Origin: Deltaproteobacteria bacterium
GTDB lineage: Bacteria; Desulfobacterota; DSM-4660; Desulfatiglandales; Desulfatiglandaceae
Length of the DNA stretch: 7,169 bases
NCBI GenBank assembly: GCA_021159525.1
Contig: JAGHEC010000034.1
Coordinates: 1 to 7,169 of the forward strand
Direction of reading: 5' to 3'
Made by a program: the position numbers and the translations under genes. Under the pieces are notes generated by a model. It searched no databases. It saw nothing but the letters and a program-made list of their open reading frames with translations, and had not been told where the DNA came from. This document shows positions 1 through 6,644 of this stretch, piece by piece (position 1 is the stretch's first letter; the number at the start of each line of letters is the position of its first letter).

Positions 1-1
1 A

Positions 2-88
2 ACCCTCCTGCCCCGGGTTATTGAGCTGTTACGTGAGGCGGACAATCCCAAATTTGACCAAAAATCACCCGTGAACGGTTACCTTTAA
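2..88 (+). CDS. 3' end of an unidentified upstream gene (partial)
   Basis: An open frame enters from the left edge and ends at TAA 86-88, giving 28 residues that finish in ...KSPVNGYL. It begins with a short amphipathic stretch (PRVIELLREA) of the kind found in a C-terminal helix. The stop lies 33 bp before the next gene's start on the same strand, which fits a co-transcribed upstream member of the cluster. The fragment is too short to assign a family. It could be EtfB, which the downstream EtfA needs, a second CoA-transferase subunit, or something else; nothing seen here decides. It is also possible that this frame is open by chance. Confidence 0.4.
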   Translation, partial: TLLPRVIELLREADNPKFDQKSPVNGYL

Positions 89-108
89 CTTATGGGCATG
101 TGTGCCCC

Positions 109-115
109 AAGGAGG
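109..115 (+). promoter_or_regulatory. Ribosome binding site fixing the CoA-transferase start
   Basis: A perfect AAGGAGG lies six bases before the ATG at 122. The upstream in-frame ATG at 92 has no such site, and the ten residues it would add (MGMCAPRRNP) do not resemble a family N-terminus. A small GC-rich hairpin (GGGCA 94-98 with TGCCC 103-107) sits just before this site. Confidence 0.8.
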
Positions 116-121
116 AATCCA

Positions 122-1312
122 ATGGATCTCTTCAAGAATATCACTGTTCTGTCTCTGGAGCAGGCAACCGTGCTTCCTTATTTAACCTACCGACTGGCCC
201 AGGACGGCATGAGGGTCATCCGCTTGGAACATCCGGTCTATGGCGACCCCAACCGGATGATCGGCGAAAACGTTCTGGGCGAAGAGCGGATGAATGCCTA
301 CTTTCTTTGCATCAATGCAGGGAAAAAGGCACTGACCCTGAACCTCGCCGATCCACAAGGCCAAAAGATTTTCCACAGACTGATTAAAGAATTAAACGTG
401 GATATCTTCGCCACTAACCAGCTCCCCCGAAACTATAAAAAACTGGGCATCGACTACGACACGCTGAAGGGATTAAAGCCGGACATTATCTGGCTGGGCG
501 TCACCGGCTTTGGACCGGACAGCAACGAGGCGGCCTATGACCCCATTTTACAGGCCCGGTCCGGGCTCATGGAGCTCACAGGCGAGGCGGACAGCGATCC
601 CCAGGTATTGGGCATCCCCCTCCCGGATATGGGGACCAGTGAGCACTCTTACGGCCTGCTCATGAAGGCCCTTTTCAAACGCCAAGCTACGGGCGAGGGG
701 TCCTGCATTCACATGTCAATGTTCGAGTCCTCGGTCTCCTGGCTGACGGTGCCCATTACCCTGACCCAGCTCCTCAACAAGAAAATCACCCGCCGGGGAA
801 ACACCCATGAATTTTTCTGCCCTGTCTCTGTCTATCAAACCAGCAACGGCTTTGTCTATATGGCCGTGGGGAATGATCGGCAGTGGAAGTCCATGACCTC
901 TTTGGATATTTTTAAGTCGCTGGACAAGCCCGAGTATGAAAAAAACGCTGGGAGGATAAAGGACGTAGACAACCTGAACCGAGCCATCAACGAGGTTACC
1001 CGCCAGCATACGTCAGAGGAGTTGATCGACCTCTTCAACTCTCTGACCCTCCCCATCAGCAAGATCAAGACCATCCCCGAGGTCATAGAGGATCCCCTGG
1101 TTGCGCGACGCCTGCTTTTCTCAAGGGATGACAAGACCGGCACAGAAATCACGCTGCCGCCCCCGCCCAACATGACGCCTTTTCTGGAATCACTTGACCG
1201 CAGGCTCCCATTTCCACCCCGTTTCGGAGAACACAATGGGGAAATATATGGGCAGCAGCTCGGATACTCGGATGAGGAATTGCAGGCCTTGAAACACGAA
1301 GGCGTTATTTAA
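122..1312 (+). CDS. Class III CoA-transferase (CaiB/BaiF family)
   Basis: This is a 396-residue cytoplasmic enzyme that moves CoA between an acyl-CoA donor and a free carboxylic acid; members include formyl-CoA, carnitine, benzylsuccinate and mesaconate-type transferases. The length is typical. Family landmarks are the N-terminal segment after MDLFKNITVLSLEQ, the nucleotide-fold part with LNLADPQG and the GFGP turn, and the stretch IPLPDMGTSEHSYG, whose Asp (residue 169) aligns with the catalytic Asp169 of formyl-CoA transferase. After it come RQATGEG and the MSMFES segment, and the C-terminus ends in the usual GYSDEELQALKHEGVI. The start at 122 is chosen for its perfect ribosome binding site; an ATG at 92 is in frame but unsupported. 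The gene stops 8 bp before the EtfA gene. It probably activates the acid processed by the neighbouring dehydrogenase and mutase. The substrate cannot be read from the sequence. Confidence 0.93.
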   Translation: MDLFKNITVLSLEQATVLPYLTYRLAQDGMRVIRLEHPVYGDPNRMIGENVLGEERMNAYFLCINAGKKALTLNLADPQGQKIFHRLIKELNVDIFATNQLPRNYKKLGIDYDTLKGLKPDIIWLGVTGFGPDSNEAAYDPILQARSGLMELTGEADSDPQVLGIPLPDMGTSEHSYGLLMKALFKRQATGEGSCIHMSMFESSVSWLTVPITLTQLLNKKITRRGNTHEFFCPVSVYQTSNGFVYMAVGNDRQWKSMTSLDIFKSLDKPEYEKNAGRIKDVDNLNRAINEVTRQHTSEELIDLFNSLTLPISKIKTIPEVIEDPLVARRLLFSRDDKTGTEITLPPPPNMTPFLESLDRRLPFPPRFGEHNGEIYGQQLGYSDEELQALKHEGVI

Positions 1313-1320
1313 AGGGGGAT

Positions 1321-2517
1321 ATGGATATGACCGTTTGGATTGAAACCGAACTCTGCAACGGATGCAAACGCTGCATCAAGGCCTGCCCTTACGGCGCCGT
1401 CGAACTAAAAGACGGCAAGGCCCGCATCCTGGACAACTGTACCTCCTGCGGGACCTGTATCGAGGTTTGCAAACAAAAGGCCATCCAGACCGATGCCGAG
1501 CCCCGAACCATTCCCGATTTCAGCGACTGGAAGGGCGTATGGGTCTTTGCAGAGCAGCGCGAAGGGATCTTAAGCCGCGCTTCTCTGGAGCTGCTGGGCA
1601 AGGCCCAGTCTCTGGCCCGAGACCTGGGCCAGGAGGTATCGGCCGTGTTGTTGGGCCACCAGGTCTCGGGCCTTGCCAAGGCCCTGTTTGAATACGGGGC
1701 AAACCATGTTTATCTGGCCCAGCACGAGGCCCTCGCGGACTACCGGACTGTGGCCTATGCCAAGGTCATAGGGGAGCTGATTGCGCAATACAGGCCCAAT
1801 ATCCTTTTGATGGGGGCTACCCACATAGGCCGGGATCTGGCCCCCCGGATCTCGCGTCGGGTAGGCGTAGGATTGACCGCGGACTGTACAGAGTTGAGCA
1901 TCGATCCGGATGAAAAGATCCTGCTCCAGACGCGGCCTGCCTTTGGCGGCAATCTCATGGCCACAATCGCCAACCGTTATTCCAGGCCCCAGATGGCCAC
2001 AGTTCGACCCGGGGTGATGGAGGCGGTTCAGACCACAGGTCATAATGGGGATATTATCAGCCACAAGGTCTCTCTGAGTGAAAATGAGATCGGCACAAAA
2101 ATTCTCGAACGGTTCAGGGAAAAAAAGAAGGGCGTCAGCCTGGCTGATGCCAGGGTCATCGTGGCCGGAGGCAGAGGGGTGGGATCCGAGGCAGGCATGA
2201 AACTGCTCTTTTCGCTGGCAGAGGCCATGGGGGGCGAGGTGGCCGGGACGCGCATCATTGTGGAGGCAGGTTGGCTCCCTGTCGAGAGGCAGGTGGGACA
2301 GACCGGCCAGACCGTCAGGCCCGAGATTTATATTGCCTGCGGCATATCCGGGGCCATCCAGCACCGGGCAGGGATGCTGGGCTCCCGGTACGTGATCGCC
2401 ATCAATAAGGACCCGGGGGCCCCCATCTTTCAGGTGGCGGACTGGGGCATTGTGGGCGACCTCCACCAGGTGGTTCCTGAATTGACCAGGGCTGTGTCGG
2501 AAGGCAACCGCATATAG
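1321..2517 (+). CDS. etfA: Electron transfer flavoprotein alpha subunit with N-terminal 2[4Fe-4S] ferredoxin domain
   Basis: The 398-residue protein has two parts. Residues 1-55 form a two-cluster ferredoxin with cysteines 12, 15, 18, 22 and 40, 43, 46, 50. Residues from about 70 onward are EtfA: a nucleotide-binding N-terminal domain, then the FAD domain with GGRGVGS (283-289), QVGQTGQTVRP (324-334), GISGAIQH (341-348), INKD (361-364) and DWGIVGD (374-380). ETF takes electrons from acyl-CoA dehydrogenases. Ferredoxin-extended forms such as CarE of Acetobacterium occur in anaerobes, often in bifurcating or bifurcation-like complexes, so the clusters may wire the flavin to ferredoxin or a membrane partner (inference). 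ETF works as an alpha-beta dimer, yet no EtfB gene is in the window. AGGGGG at 1313-1318 is close to the ATG at 1321 and better spaced for the in-frame ATG at 1327, so the protein may be two residues shorter. The dehydrogenase gene follows after 10 bp. Confidence 0.95.
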   Translation: MDMTVWIETELCNGCKRCIKACPYGAVELKDGKARILDNCTSCGTCIEVCKQKAIQTDAEPRTIPDFSDWKGVWVFAEQREGILSRASLELLGKAQSLARDLGQEVSAVLLGHQVSGLAKALFEYGANHVYLAQHEALADYRTVAYAKVIGELIAQYRPNILLMGATHIGRDLAPRISRRVGVGLTADCTELSIDPDEKILLQTRPAFGGNLMATIANRYSRPQMATVRPGVMEAVQTTGHNGDIISHKVSLSENEIGTKILERFREKKKGVSLADARVIVAGGRGVGSEAGMKLLFSLAEAMGGEVAGTRIIVEAGWLPVERQVGQTGQTVRPEIYIACGISGAIQHRAGMLGSRYVIAINKDPGAPIFQVADWGIVGDLHQVVPELTRAVSEGNRI

Positions 2518-2527
2518 AGGGAAGATC

Positions 2528-3661
2528 ATGTTACGTTCAGATATAGAAACGCTCCATAGAAAAGTCATGGCCAGATTTGTGAACCAGGAAGTCATCCCCG
2601 TAGCCAGAGAAATCGACGAAAAGGGGGAGTTTCCGTTCTACCTGTTCCATAAGCTCGCGGATATGGGGATCCTGGGCATCCGGTATCCCAAAAAGGCAGG
2701 GGGCTCCGGCGGGAACACAACGCTTTACTGCATTGCCGTGGAAGAACTGGCCCGGGGGCTGTTGAGCCTGGCCGCCACCACGGCCATGCAGTGCCTCATG
2801 GCCACAAACGGGCTCTACCTGTACGGAACCCCCAAGATGCACGAGGAATATCTCCGGCCGGCCCTGCGGGGGGAAAAGATCGGGGCCTTCCAGTTGACCG
2901 AACCAGAGGCCGGGTCTGACCTGGGAGCGGTAAGGACATCGGCCACAAGGGTCAAAGACGGGTGGCTGATCAACGGCATGAAAACCTGGTCCACCAGTGG
3001 TCCCTATGGTCATTTCCATACGGTCCTCTGTCAGACCGACCCGGCCAAGAAGCTGAAGGGTCTCATGTTTGTCTTTGTCCCGGCCGATACGCCCGGCTTC
3101 TCCCACAGCAAGAAATTCGAGACCCTTGGGACCCGGACGTCTTCCCTCTCGGAGATCTATTTCAACAACTGTTTGGTTCCGGAAGAATACATGCTGGGTG
3201 AACTGGGCAGAGGTCTGGACGTGCTCCTCACCATCCTGGCCGAGATCCGCATCATGACAGCCTGCCTGGCCATCGGTCTCCATCGGGCTGCCATGGATGA
3301 TTCCATCCGATATTGCAAAGAGCGGTCCCAGTTTGGAAAGCCCATCGGAAAATATCAGCTCATCCAGGCCAAGATCGCCAATATGGCCGTAAATCTGGAG
3401 GCAGGACGGCTCATGGCCTACAAGGTTACCCACCTCATCGACAACAAGGTGCCCTGTCTGAACGAGGCCTCCATGGCCAAGTATTTTACAGTGGAGTCGG
3501 CGTGCAGTGCCTGCGATGAGGCCACACGCATATTCGGGGCCTATGCCTATTCCATGGAATACCCGGTTCAACGATATTACCGCGACAACCGTTTTCTCCT
3601 TTATGGCGGCGGCACCCACGAAGTCTTGCAGACCACTATTGCCAGACAGTTCGGACTTTAA
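2528..3661 (+). CDS. Acyl-CoA dehydrogenase family protein lacking the usual catalytic Glu
   Basis: This 377-residue flavoprotein belongs to the acyl-CoA dehydrogenase family, which makes an alpha-beta double bond in acyl-CoAs and reduces ETF. The family order is complete: an N-terminal helical domain with LADMGILGIRYPKKAGGSGG, the FAD/substrate signature FQLTEPEAGSD (121-131), the beta-domain segment WSTSG (154-158), the helix region with RSQFGKPIGKYQLIQ (266-280), and the C-terminal block IFGAYAYSMEYPVQRYYRD (335-353). The position that carries Glu376 in medium-chain acyl-CoA dehydrogenase (YEGT) is Gly361 here, in YGGGTHEV. In the helix where isovaleryl- and long-chain enzymes keep their base, a Glu occurs at 239, one residue off by hand alignment. 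The base may thus be relocated, or the reaction may be unusual. An AGAGGGA-type site precedes the ATG. The adjacent EtfA is the likely electron partner. The acyl substrate is unknown. Confidence 0.93.
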   Translation: MLRSDIETLHRKVMARFVNQEVIPVAREIDEKGEFPFYLFHKLADMGILGIRYPKKAGGSGGNTTLYCIAVEELARGLLSLAATTAMQCLMATNGLYLYGTPKMHEEYLRPALRGEKIGAFQLTEPEAGSDLGAVRTSATRVKDGWLINGMKTWSTSGPYGHFHTVLCQTDPAKKLKGLMFVFVPADTPGFSHSKKFETLGTRTSSLSEIYFNNCLVPEEYMLGELGRGLDVLLTILAEIRIMTACLAIGLHRAAMDDSIRYCKERSQFGKPIGKYQLIQAKIANMAVNLEAGRLMAYKVTHLIDNKVPCLNEASMAKYFTVESACSACDEATRIFGAYAYSMEYPVQRYYRDNRFLLYGGGTHEVLQTTIARQFGL

Positions 3662-4380
3662 TGCACACAACCCGCTGGACGGTCATGATTGAAACCCTGA
3701 AATCTGACAACCAGGCATTTAAAGGGCTTCGTTCGCTTCCCGAGAGGAGGTCACTGGGTCAGGGCGTATATGAAAGGCTCAAACAGGCCATTATTCAGGG
3801 AGACCTGGGGCCGGGCAGCCGCGTGGTGGAAAGCCGGCTGGCAGGTATTTTCGGGATCAGCCGCACGCCCGTGCGCGAGGCCATTCACAAGCTGGAACGC
3901 GAAGGACTCCTGCGGCAGGAAACAAATCGGGGTTTCTTTGTGGAAGGCCTTGGCCGCAGCGATATCGAAGAGACCTTCGGGATACGGAGCATCCTGGAAA
4001 GCTATGCCGCACGCCTGGCGGCCTTGCGCCATGAGGAGGGGGAGCTTCACCCGCTGGAAGCCAAGCTAATGGTCTATCAGGAGCATCTGGATCAGGGGGA
4101 CCTGGGGTCCCTGCCCCAGATAAATACTGAATTCCACGACCTCCTCTACGGCCTCAGCCGCAGCCCACGGCTGATCAAGATGATCAATGATCTGAGGGAT
4201 CACATCTACCGCTACCGGGTGGTCATCCTCAAGGTGAGGGAGATGGCCGAATTGAGTCATGCAGACCACCGGCATATGCTTGGGGCCATGAAAGACAGGG
4301 ATGCGGACCGGGTCGAGAGGCTGGTAAAGGATCACCTCCTACGGGGACAGGAGATTGTACTGAAAGAATTTGGGGAATGA
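3661..4380 (+). CDS. GntR-family transcriptional regulator with FCD effector domain
   Basis: The 239-residue protein has a winged helix-turn-helix domain at about 31-96, with LGQGVYERLKQAI, the recognition segment ISRTPVREAIHKLEREGLL (66-84) and the wing NRGFFV. From about 101 to 235 it is an all-helical FCD ligand domain. FCD domains usually bind a metal through Asp/Asn and three His; the matching residues are Asn155, His159, His203 and His225. FCD regulators commonly respond to carboxylic acids or their CoA esters and often repress the operon they sit in, so control of this cluster is likely, although no operator could be identified. The ATG at 3661 shares one base with the dehydrogenase stop (TAATG) and lacks a clear ribosome binding site, which suggests translational coupling. 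An in-frame ATG at 3685 is an alternative start that would leave both domains whole. Confidence 0.93.
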   Translation: MHTTRWTVMIETLKSDNQAFKGLRSLPERRSLGQGVYERLKQAIIQGDLGPGSRVVESRLAGIFGISRTPVREAIHKLEREGLLRQETNRGFFVEGLGRSDIEETFGIRSILESYAARLAALRHEEGELHPLEAKLMVYQEHLDQGDLGSLPQINTEFHDLLYGLSRSPRLIKMINDLRDHIYRYRVVILKVREMAELSHADHRHMLGAMKDRDADRVERLVKDHLLRGQEIVLKEFGE

Positions 4381-4427
4381 AGAATTCCTGAATCGCTAAA
4401 TTTCTACATTGAGTTAAGGAGCAAACT

Positions 4428-4832
4428 ATGGCAAAGCGGAAAATACGCGTCCTGCTGGCCAAGCCGGGGCTTGACGGCCACGACCGGGGGGCCAAGGTGG
4501 TTGCCCATGCCATGCGGGAGGCCGGGATGGAGGTGGTCTATACGGGCCTTCACCAGACCGTGGCCAGCATTGTAAATCAGGCCATGCAGGAGGACGTGGA
4601 TGTCATAGGTCTTTCCATCATGTCCGGAGCCCACATTCCCATCTGCCGCAAGCTGATGAGCATGATCAAGGAGCAGCGGCTTGACAACAAGCTGGTGGTA
4701 GTTGGCGGCGTGATTCCCAATAAGGATATCCCCGCTCTGAAGCAGATGGGGGTCGAGGGAATATTTCCGGGCGGCAGCTATTTCGACGATATTGCGGCAT
4801 TTATCAACGCACATGTCCCGCCCGGGCGATAA
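4428..4832 (+). CDS. Acyl-CoA mutase small subunit, cobalamin-binding
   Basis: This 134-residue protein is a free-standing B12-binding domain of the methylmalonyl-CoA mutase C-terminal type. It begins with the strand KIRVLLAKPGLDGHDRG, in which Asp16-x-His18-x-x-Gly21 is the base-off/His-on motif and His18 is the expected lower cobalt ligand. SIMSGAH (63-69) and VVGGVIP (91-97) complete the cobalamin-tail pocket. It would pair with the catalytic subunit encoded 78 bp downstream to give a two-protein mutase, as in isobutyryl- and 2-hydroxyisobutyryl-CoA mutases and some split methylmalonyl-CoA mutases. AAGGAG at 4416-4421, six bases before the ATG, gives a strong start. The gene follows the regulator after a 47-bp gap with no convincing promoter. 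The family is clear; the mutase type cannot be told from this subunit. Confidence 0.95.
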   Translation: MAKRKIRVLLAKPGLDGHDRGAKVVAHAMREAGMEVVYTGLHQTVASIVNQAMQEDVDVIGLSIMSGAHIPICRKLMSMIKEQRLDNKLVVVGGVIPNKDIPALKQMGVEGIFPGGSYFDDIAAFINAHVPPGR

Positions 4833-4835
4833 AGG

Positions 4836-4887
4836 AGCGGTTTTCGGGTTGGATCTGAACCAGTCGCTGCCGCATTAGCCAACCGCT
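4836..4887 (+). other. Possible hairpin between the two mutase genes
   Basis: The 78-bp gap between the mutase subunits contains AGCGGTT (4836-4842) matched by AACCGCT (4881-4887), and inside it GGTT (4847-4850) matched by AACC (4858-4861). Right after it comes the palindrome CGTTAACG (4891-4898), and then the large-subunit ribosome binding site. The structure could tune the expression ratio of the two subunits or mark an mRNA processing point. The stems are short and could be chance. Confidence 0.25.
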
Positions 4888-4910
4888 AACCGTTAACGAG
4901 AGAGGGAGCA

Positions 4911-6539
4911 ATGGGAGTAGCAACCTATATCAAAGATGAAAAGGACGCCATCAAGGAGGTCATCCTCCAGTCCGGCATCAAGGTCAAACCGATCTATACG
5001 CCCGATGACCTTGATCAAATCGGGTTCGATTACCAAAAGGATTTGGGGGACCCCGGCGAATTCCCTTTTACCCGAAGCATCCACCCTTTGGGATACAGGA
5101 GCCGCAACTGGACCACCCGGCAGTACACAGGCTTCGGCACCCCCGAAGAGACCAATGAACGCTTTAAGCTCATGATCTCGCACGGTCAGACAGGCCTCAA
5201 TGTGGCCTTTGACCTGCCCACCCAGATGGGCTACGATTCGGACGACGAAATGGCCGAGGGGGAGGTGGGACGTGTGGGTATGGCCGTTGATTCCCTGAAA
5301 GACTTTGAGATAGCCTTCAAGGACATCAAGCTCAACCGCATCGGGACCGGCCTGACAATCAATGCGGTGGCATCGGTCATGCTTGCCATGTACCAGTCAG
5401 TGGCTGAGGGCTTCGGATACCAGAAAACAGAGATATCGGCCACCCCACAGAACGACATCCTGAAGGAGATGGTGGGGCGGGGGGCCTGGATCTATCCGGT
5501 AGAGCCCGCGGTCCGGTTGATCGGCGACACCATCGAATACGCCATGAAGGAACTCCCGCGATGCAATCCGGTCTCGGTCTGCGGCTACCATATTCGCGAG
5601 TCTGGGTGCACGCCCGCCCAGGAGATCTCCTATGCCTTCATGATCGCCTTTGCCTACATCGACAATGTGGTGGCCAGGGGCTACAGTGCCGAGGAGTTTG
5701 TGGGGAGGTTCTCCTTCAATCTCAACATCTACGGAAATCTATGGGAGACCGTGGCCAAGTTCAGGGCGGCCCGGAAACTGTGGGCCAGACTCCTCAGGGA
5801 ACGATACGGGGTCCAGAACAAGAAGGCACTCTTTTTGCGAGGCATATTCGGCGGCGGCGGATCGGGCATGACCAAGCAGCAGCCTGAAAACAATATCATG
5901 CGGGGGGCTTACTATGCCCTGGCCGCGGCCCTTTCCGGGGCACAAACCACGGCCCTTTGCTCCTTTGACGAGGCCTATACAATCCCTACTGAGCGTGCTG
6001 CCCTCCTGTCCCTGCGTACCTTCCAGATCCTCATGGATGAGATCGGGCTCAGGGATACGGTGGACCCCTTGGGCGGTTCCTACTTTGTAGAAAGCCTCAC
6101 CAAGGAAATGGAAGAGAAGATACTGGAAGAGATGGAGAAGGTCGAAAAGATGGGCGGCATGGTGGAGGCAGTGGCTTCCGGCTATGTCCAGAGGGAGGTG
6201 GGTCGGCAGGCCTATGAGTTTGAAAAGAAACTCCAGTCAGGAGAGATCACCAAGGTCGGGATCAATAAATACACGGAAGGTGTTGACATGGAGGTGGAAC
6301 TCCATGAATATAACGAAGCTTGGGCCCAGCTTCAGATCGAAAGGCTTCGAAAGCTCAAGCAGGAAAGGGACAACGCAGCCGTGAGTCAATCGCTCAAGGC
6401 CTTGGAGCAGGCAGCCCTTGAGCAGAAAAACGTCATGCCCTATCTGGTTGCCTGCTGCAAGGCCTATGCAACCGTAGGCGAGATGGCCAACGTGTTCCGG
6501 CAGGTGTTCGGGGAGTACAGGGAACCCGGCATCTTTTAA
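4911..6539 (+). CDS. Acyl-CoA mutase large (catalytic) subunit, divergent methylmalonyl-CoA mutase family
   Basis: The 542-residue protein is the TIM-barrel catalytic subunit of a coenzyme B12-dependent acyl-CoA mutase, which rearranges branched and linear acyl-CoAs by a radical mechanism; its length is usual for a stand-alone large subunit. Compared by hand with Propionibacterium methylmalonyl-CoA mutase, it keeps Arg82 (Arg65), Tyr89 (Tyr72, in RQY), Thr195 and Gln197 (178, 180), Arg207 (190), Tyr243-His244 (226-227), Ser285 (268), Lys321 (305) and the Glu that contacts adenosyl (354 in SFDEA). Retained Tyr and Arg argue against an isobutyryl-CoA mutase (Phe/Gln) and favour a carboxylated substrate. 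However, Tyr75 is His58, Ser114 is Asn97, and the block RTHSQTSG is replaced by RGIFGGGGSG (310-319), losing His328 and Gln330. It may therefore act on an alkylmalonyl- or alkylsuccinyl-type CoA instead of methylmalonyl-CoA (inference). GAGGGAG just upstream supports the start. No MeaB-like chaperone is nearby. Confidence 0.93.
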   Translation: MGVATYIKDEKDAIKEVILQSGIKVKPIYTPDDLDQIGFDYQKDLGDPGEFPFTRSIHPLGYRSRNWTTRQYTGFGTPEETNERFKLMISHGQTGLNVAFDLPTQMGYDSDDEMAEGEVGRVGMAVDSLKDFEIAFKDIKLNRIGTGLTINAVASVMLAMYQSVAEGFGYQKTEISATPQNDILKEMVGRGAWIYPVEPAVRLIGDTIEYAMKELPRCNPVSVCGYHIRESGCTPAQEISYAFMIAFAYIDNVVARGYSAEEFVGRFSFNLNIYGNLWETVAKFRAARKLWARLLRERYGVQNKKALFLRGIFGGGGSGMTKQQPENNIMRGAYYALAAALSGAQTTALCSFDEAYTIPTERAALLSLRTFQILMDEIGLRDTVDPLGGSYFVESLTKEMEEKILEEMEKVEKMGGMVEAVASGYVQREVGRQAYEFEKKLQSGEITKVGINKYTEGVDMEVELHEYNEAWAQLQIERLRKLKQERDNAAVSQSLKALEQAALEQKNVMPYLVACCKAYATVGEMANVFRQVFGEYREPGIF

Positions 6540-6609
6540 AAAGGAACCCATTATTTTTGGTTAGACTCTTTACTCATAATTTCTCTGCAACGTACTAACA
6601 AGTTTGCCC
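6540..6609. other. AT-rich spacer after the mutase gene
   Basis: Seventy bases between the mutase stop and the first repeat are clearly richer in A and T than the rest of the window. They hold no open frame and no strong GC stem followed by a T-run, so no intrinsic terminator could be assigned even though the operon appears to end here. Confidence 0.6.
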
Positions 6610-6611
6610 AT

Positions 6612-6644
6612 GGGGGTCACTGCCTCCCCTCCAAGACGGGACAA
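6612..6644 (+). repeat. Left arm of a 33-bp perfect inverted repeat
   Basis: These 33 bases are the exact reverse complement of 6803-6835. The arm covers the left outer flank and the first seven bases (GGGACAA) of repeat copy 1. The same sequence recurs in direct orientation before copy 3: 6610-6644 is identical to 7091-7125 over 35 bases. Such an arrangement is what terminal inverted repeats of a small transposable element would give. Confidence 0.85.

Noticed and set aside
1570..2595. A 341-codon antisense open frame across EtfA
   Set aside because: Same effect of codon bias; the translation lacks known motifs and the EtfA frame is unambiguous.
2537..3670. A 377-codon open frame antisense to the acyl-CoA dehydrogenase
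   Set aside because: It is a mirror of the real gene's codon bias in high-G+C DNA: its product is Gly/His-rich without any recognisable domain, and the + strand frame has full family motifs.
3741..3750. Strong ribosome-binding-like GAGAGGAGG inside the regulator gene
   Set aside because: It encodes Glu-Arg-Arg, no ATG/GTG/TTG in the correct frame follows at proper spacing, and the frame that does start at 3770 has no protein-like features.
4381..4427. Independent promoter for the mutase genes
   Set aside because: The 47-bp gap and preceding bases show no convincing -35/-10 pair at proper spacing, so no promoter is claimed.
6530..6570. Intrinsic terminator right after the mutase stop
   Set aside because: The T-run at about 6554-6558 is not preceded by a GC-rich stem; only a weak AACC/GGTT pairing is visible.
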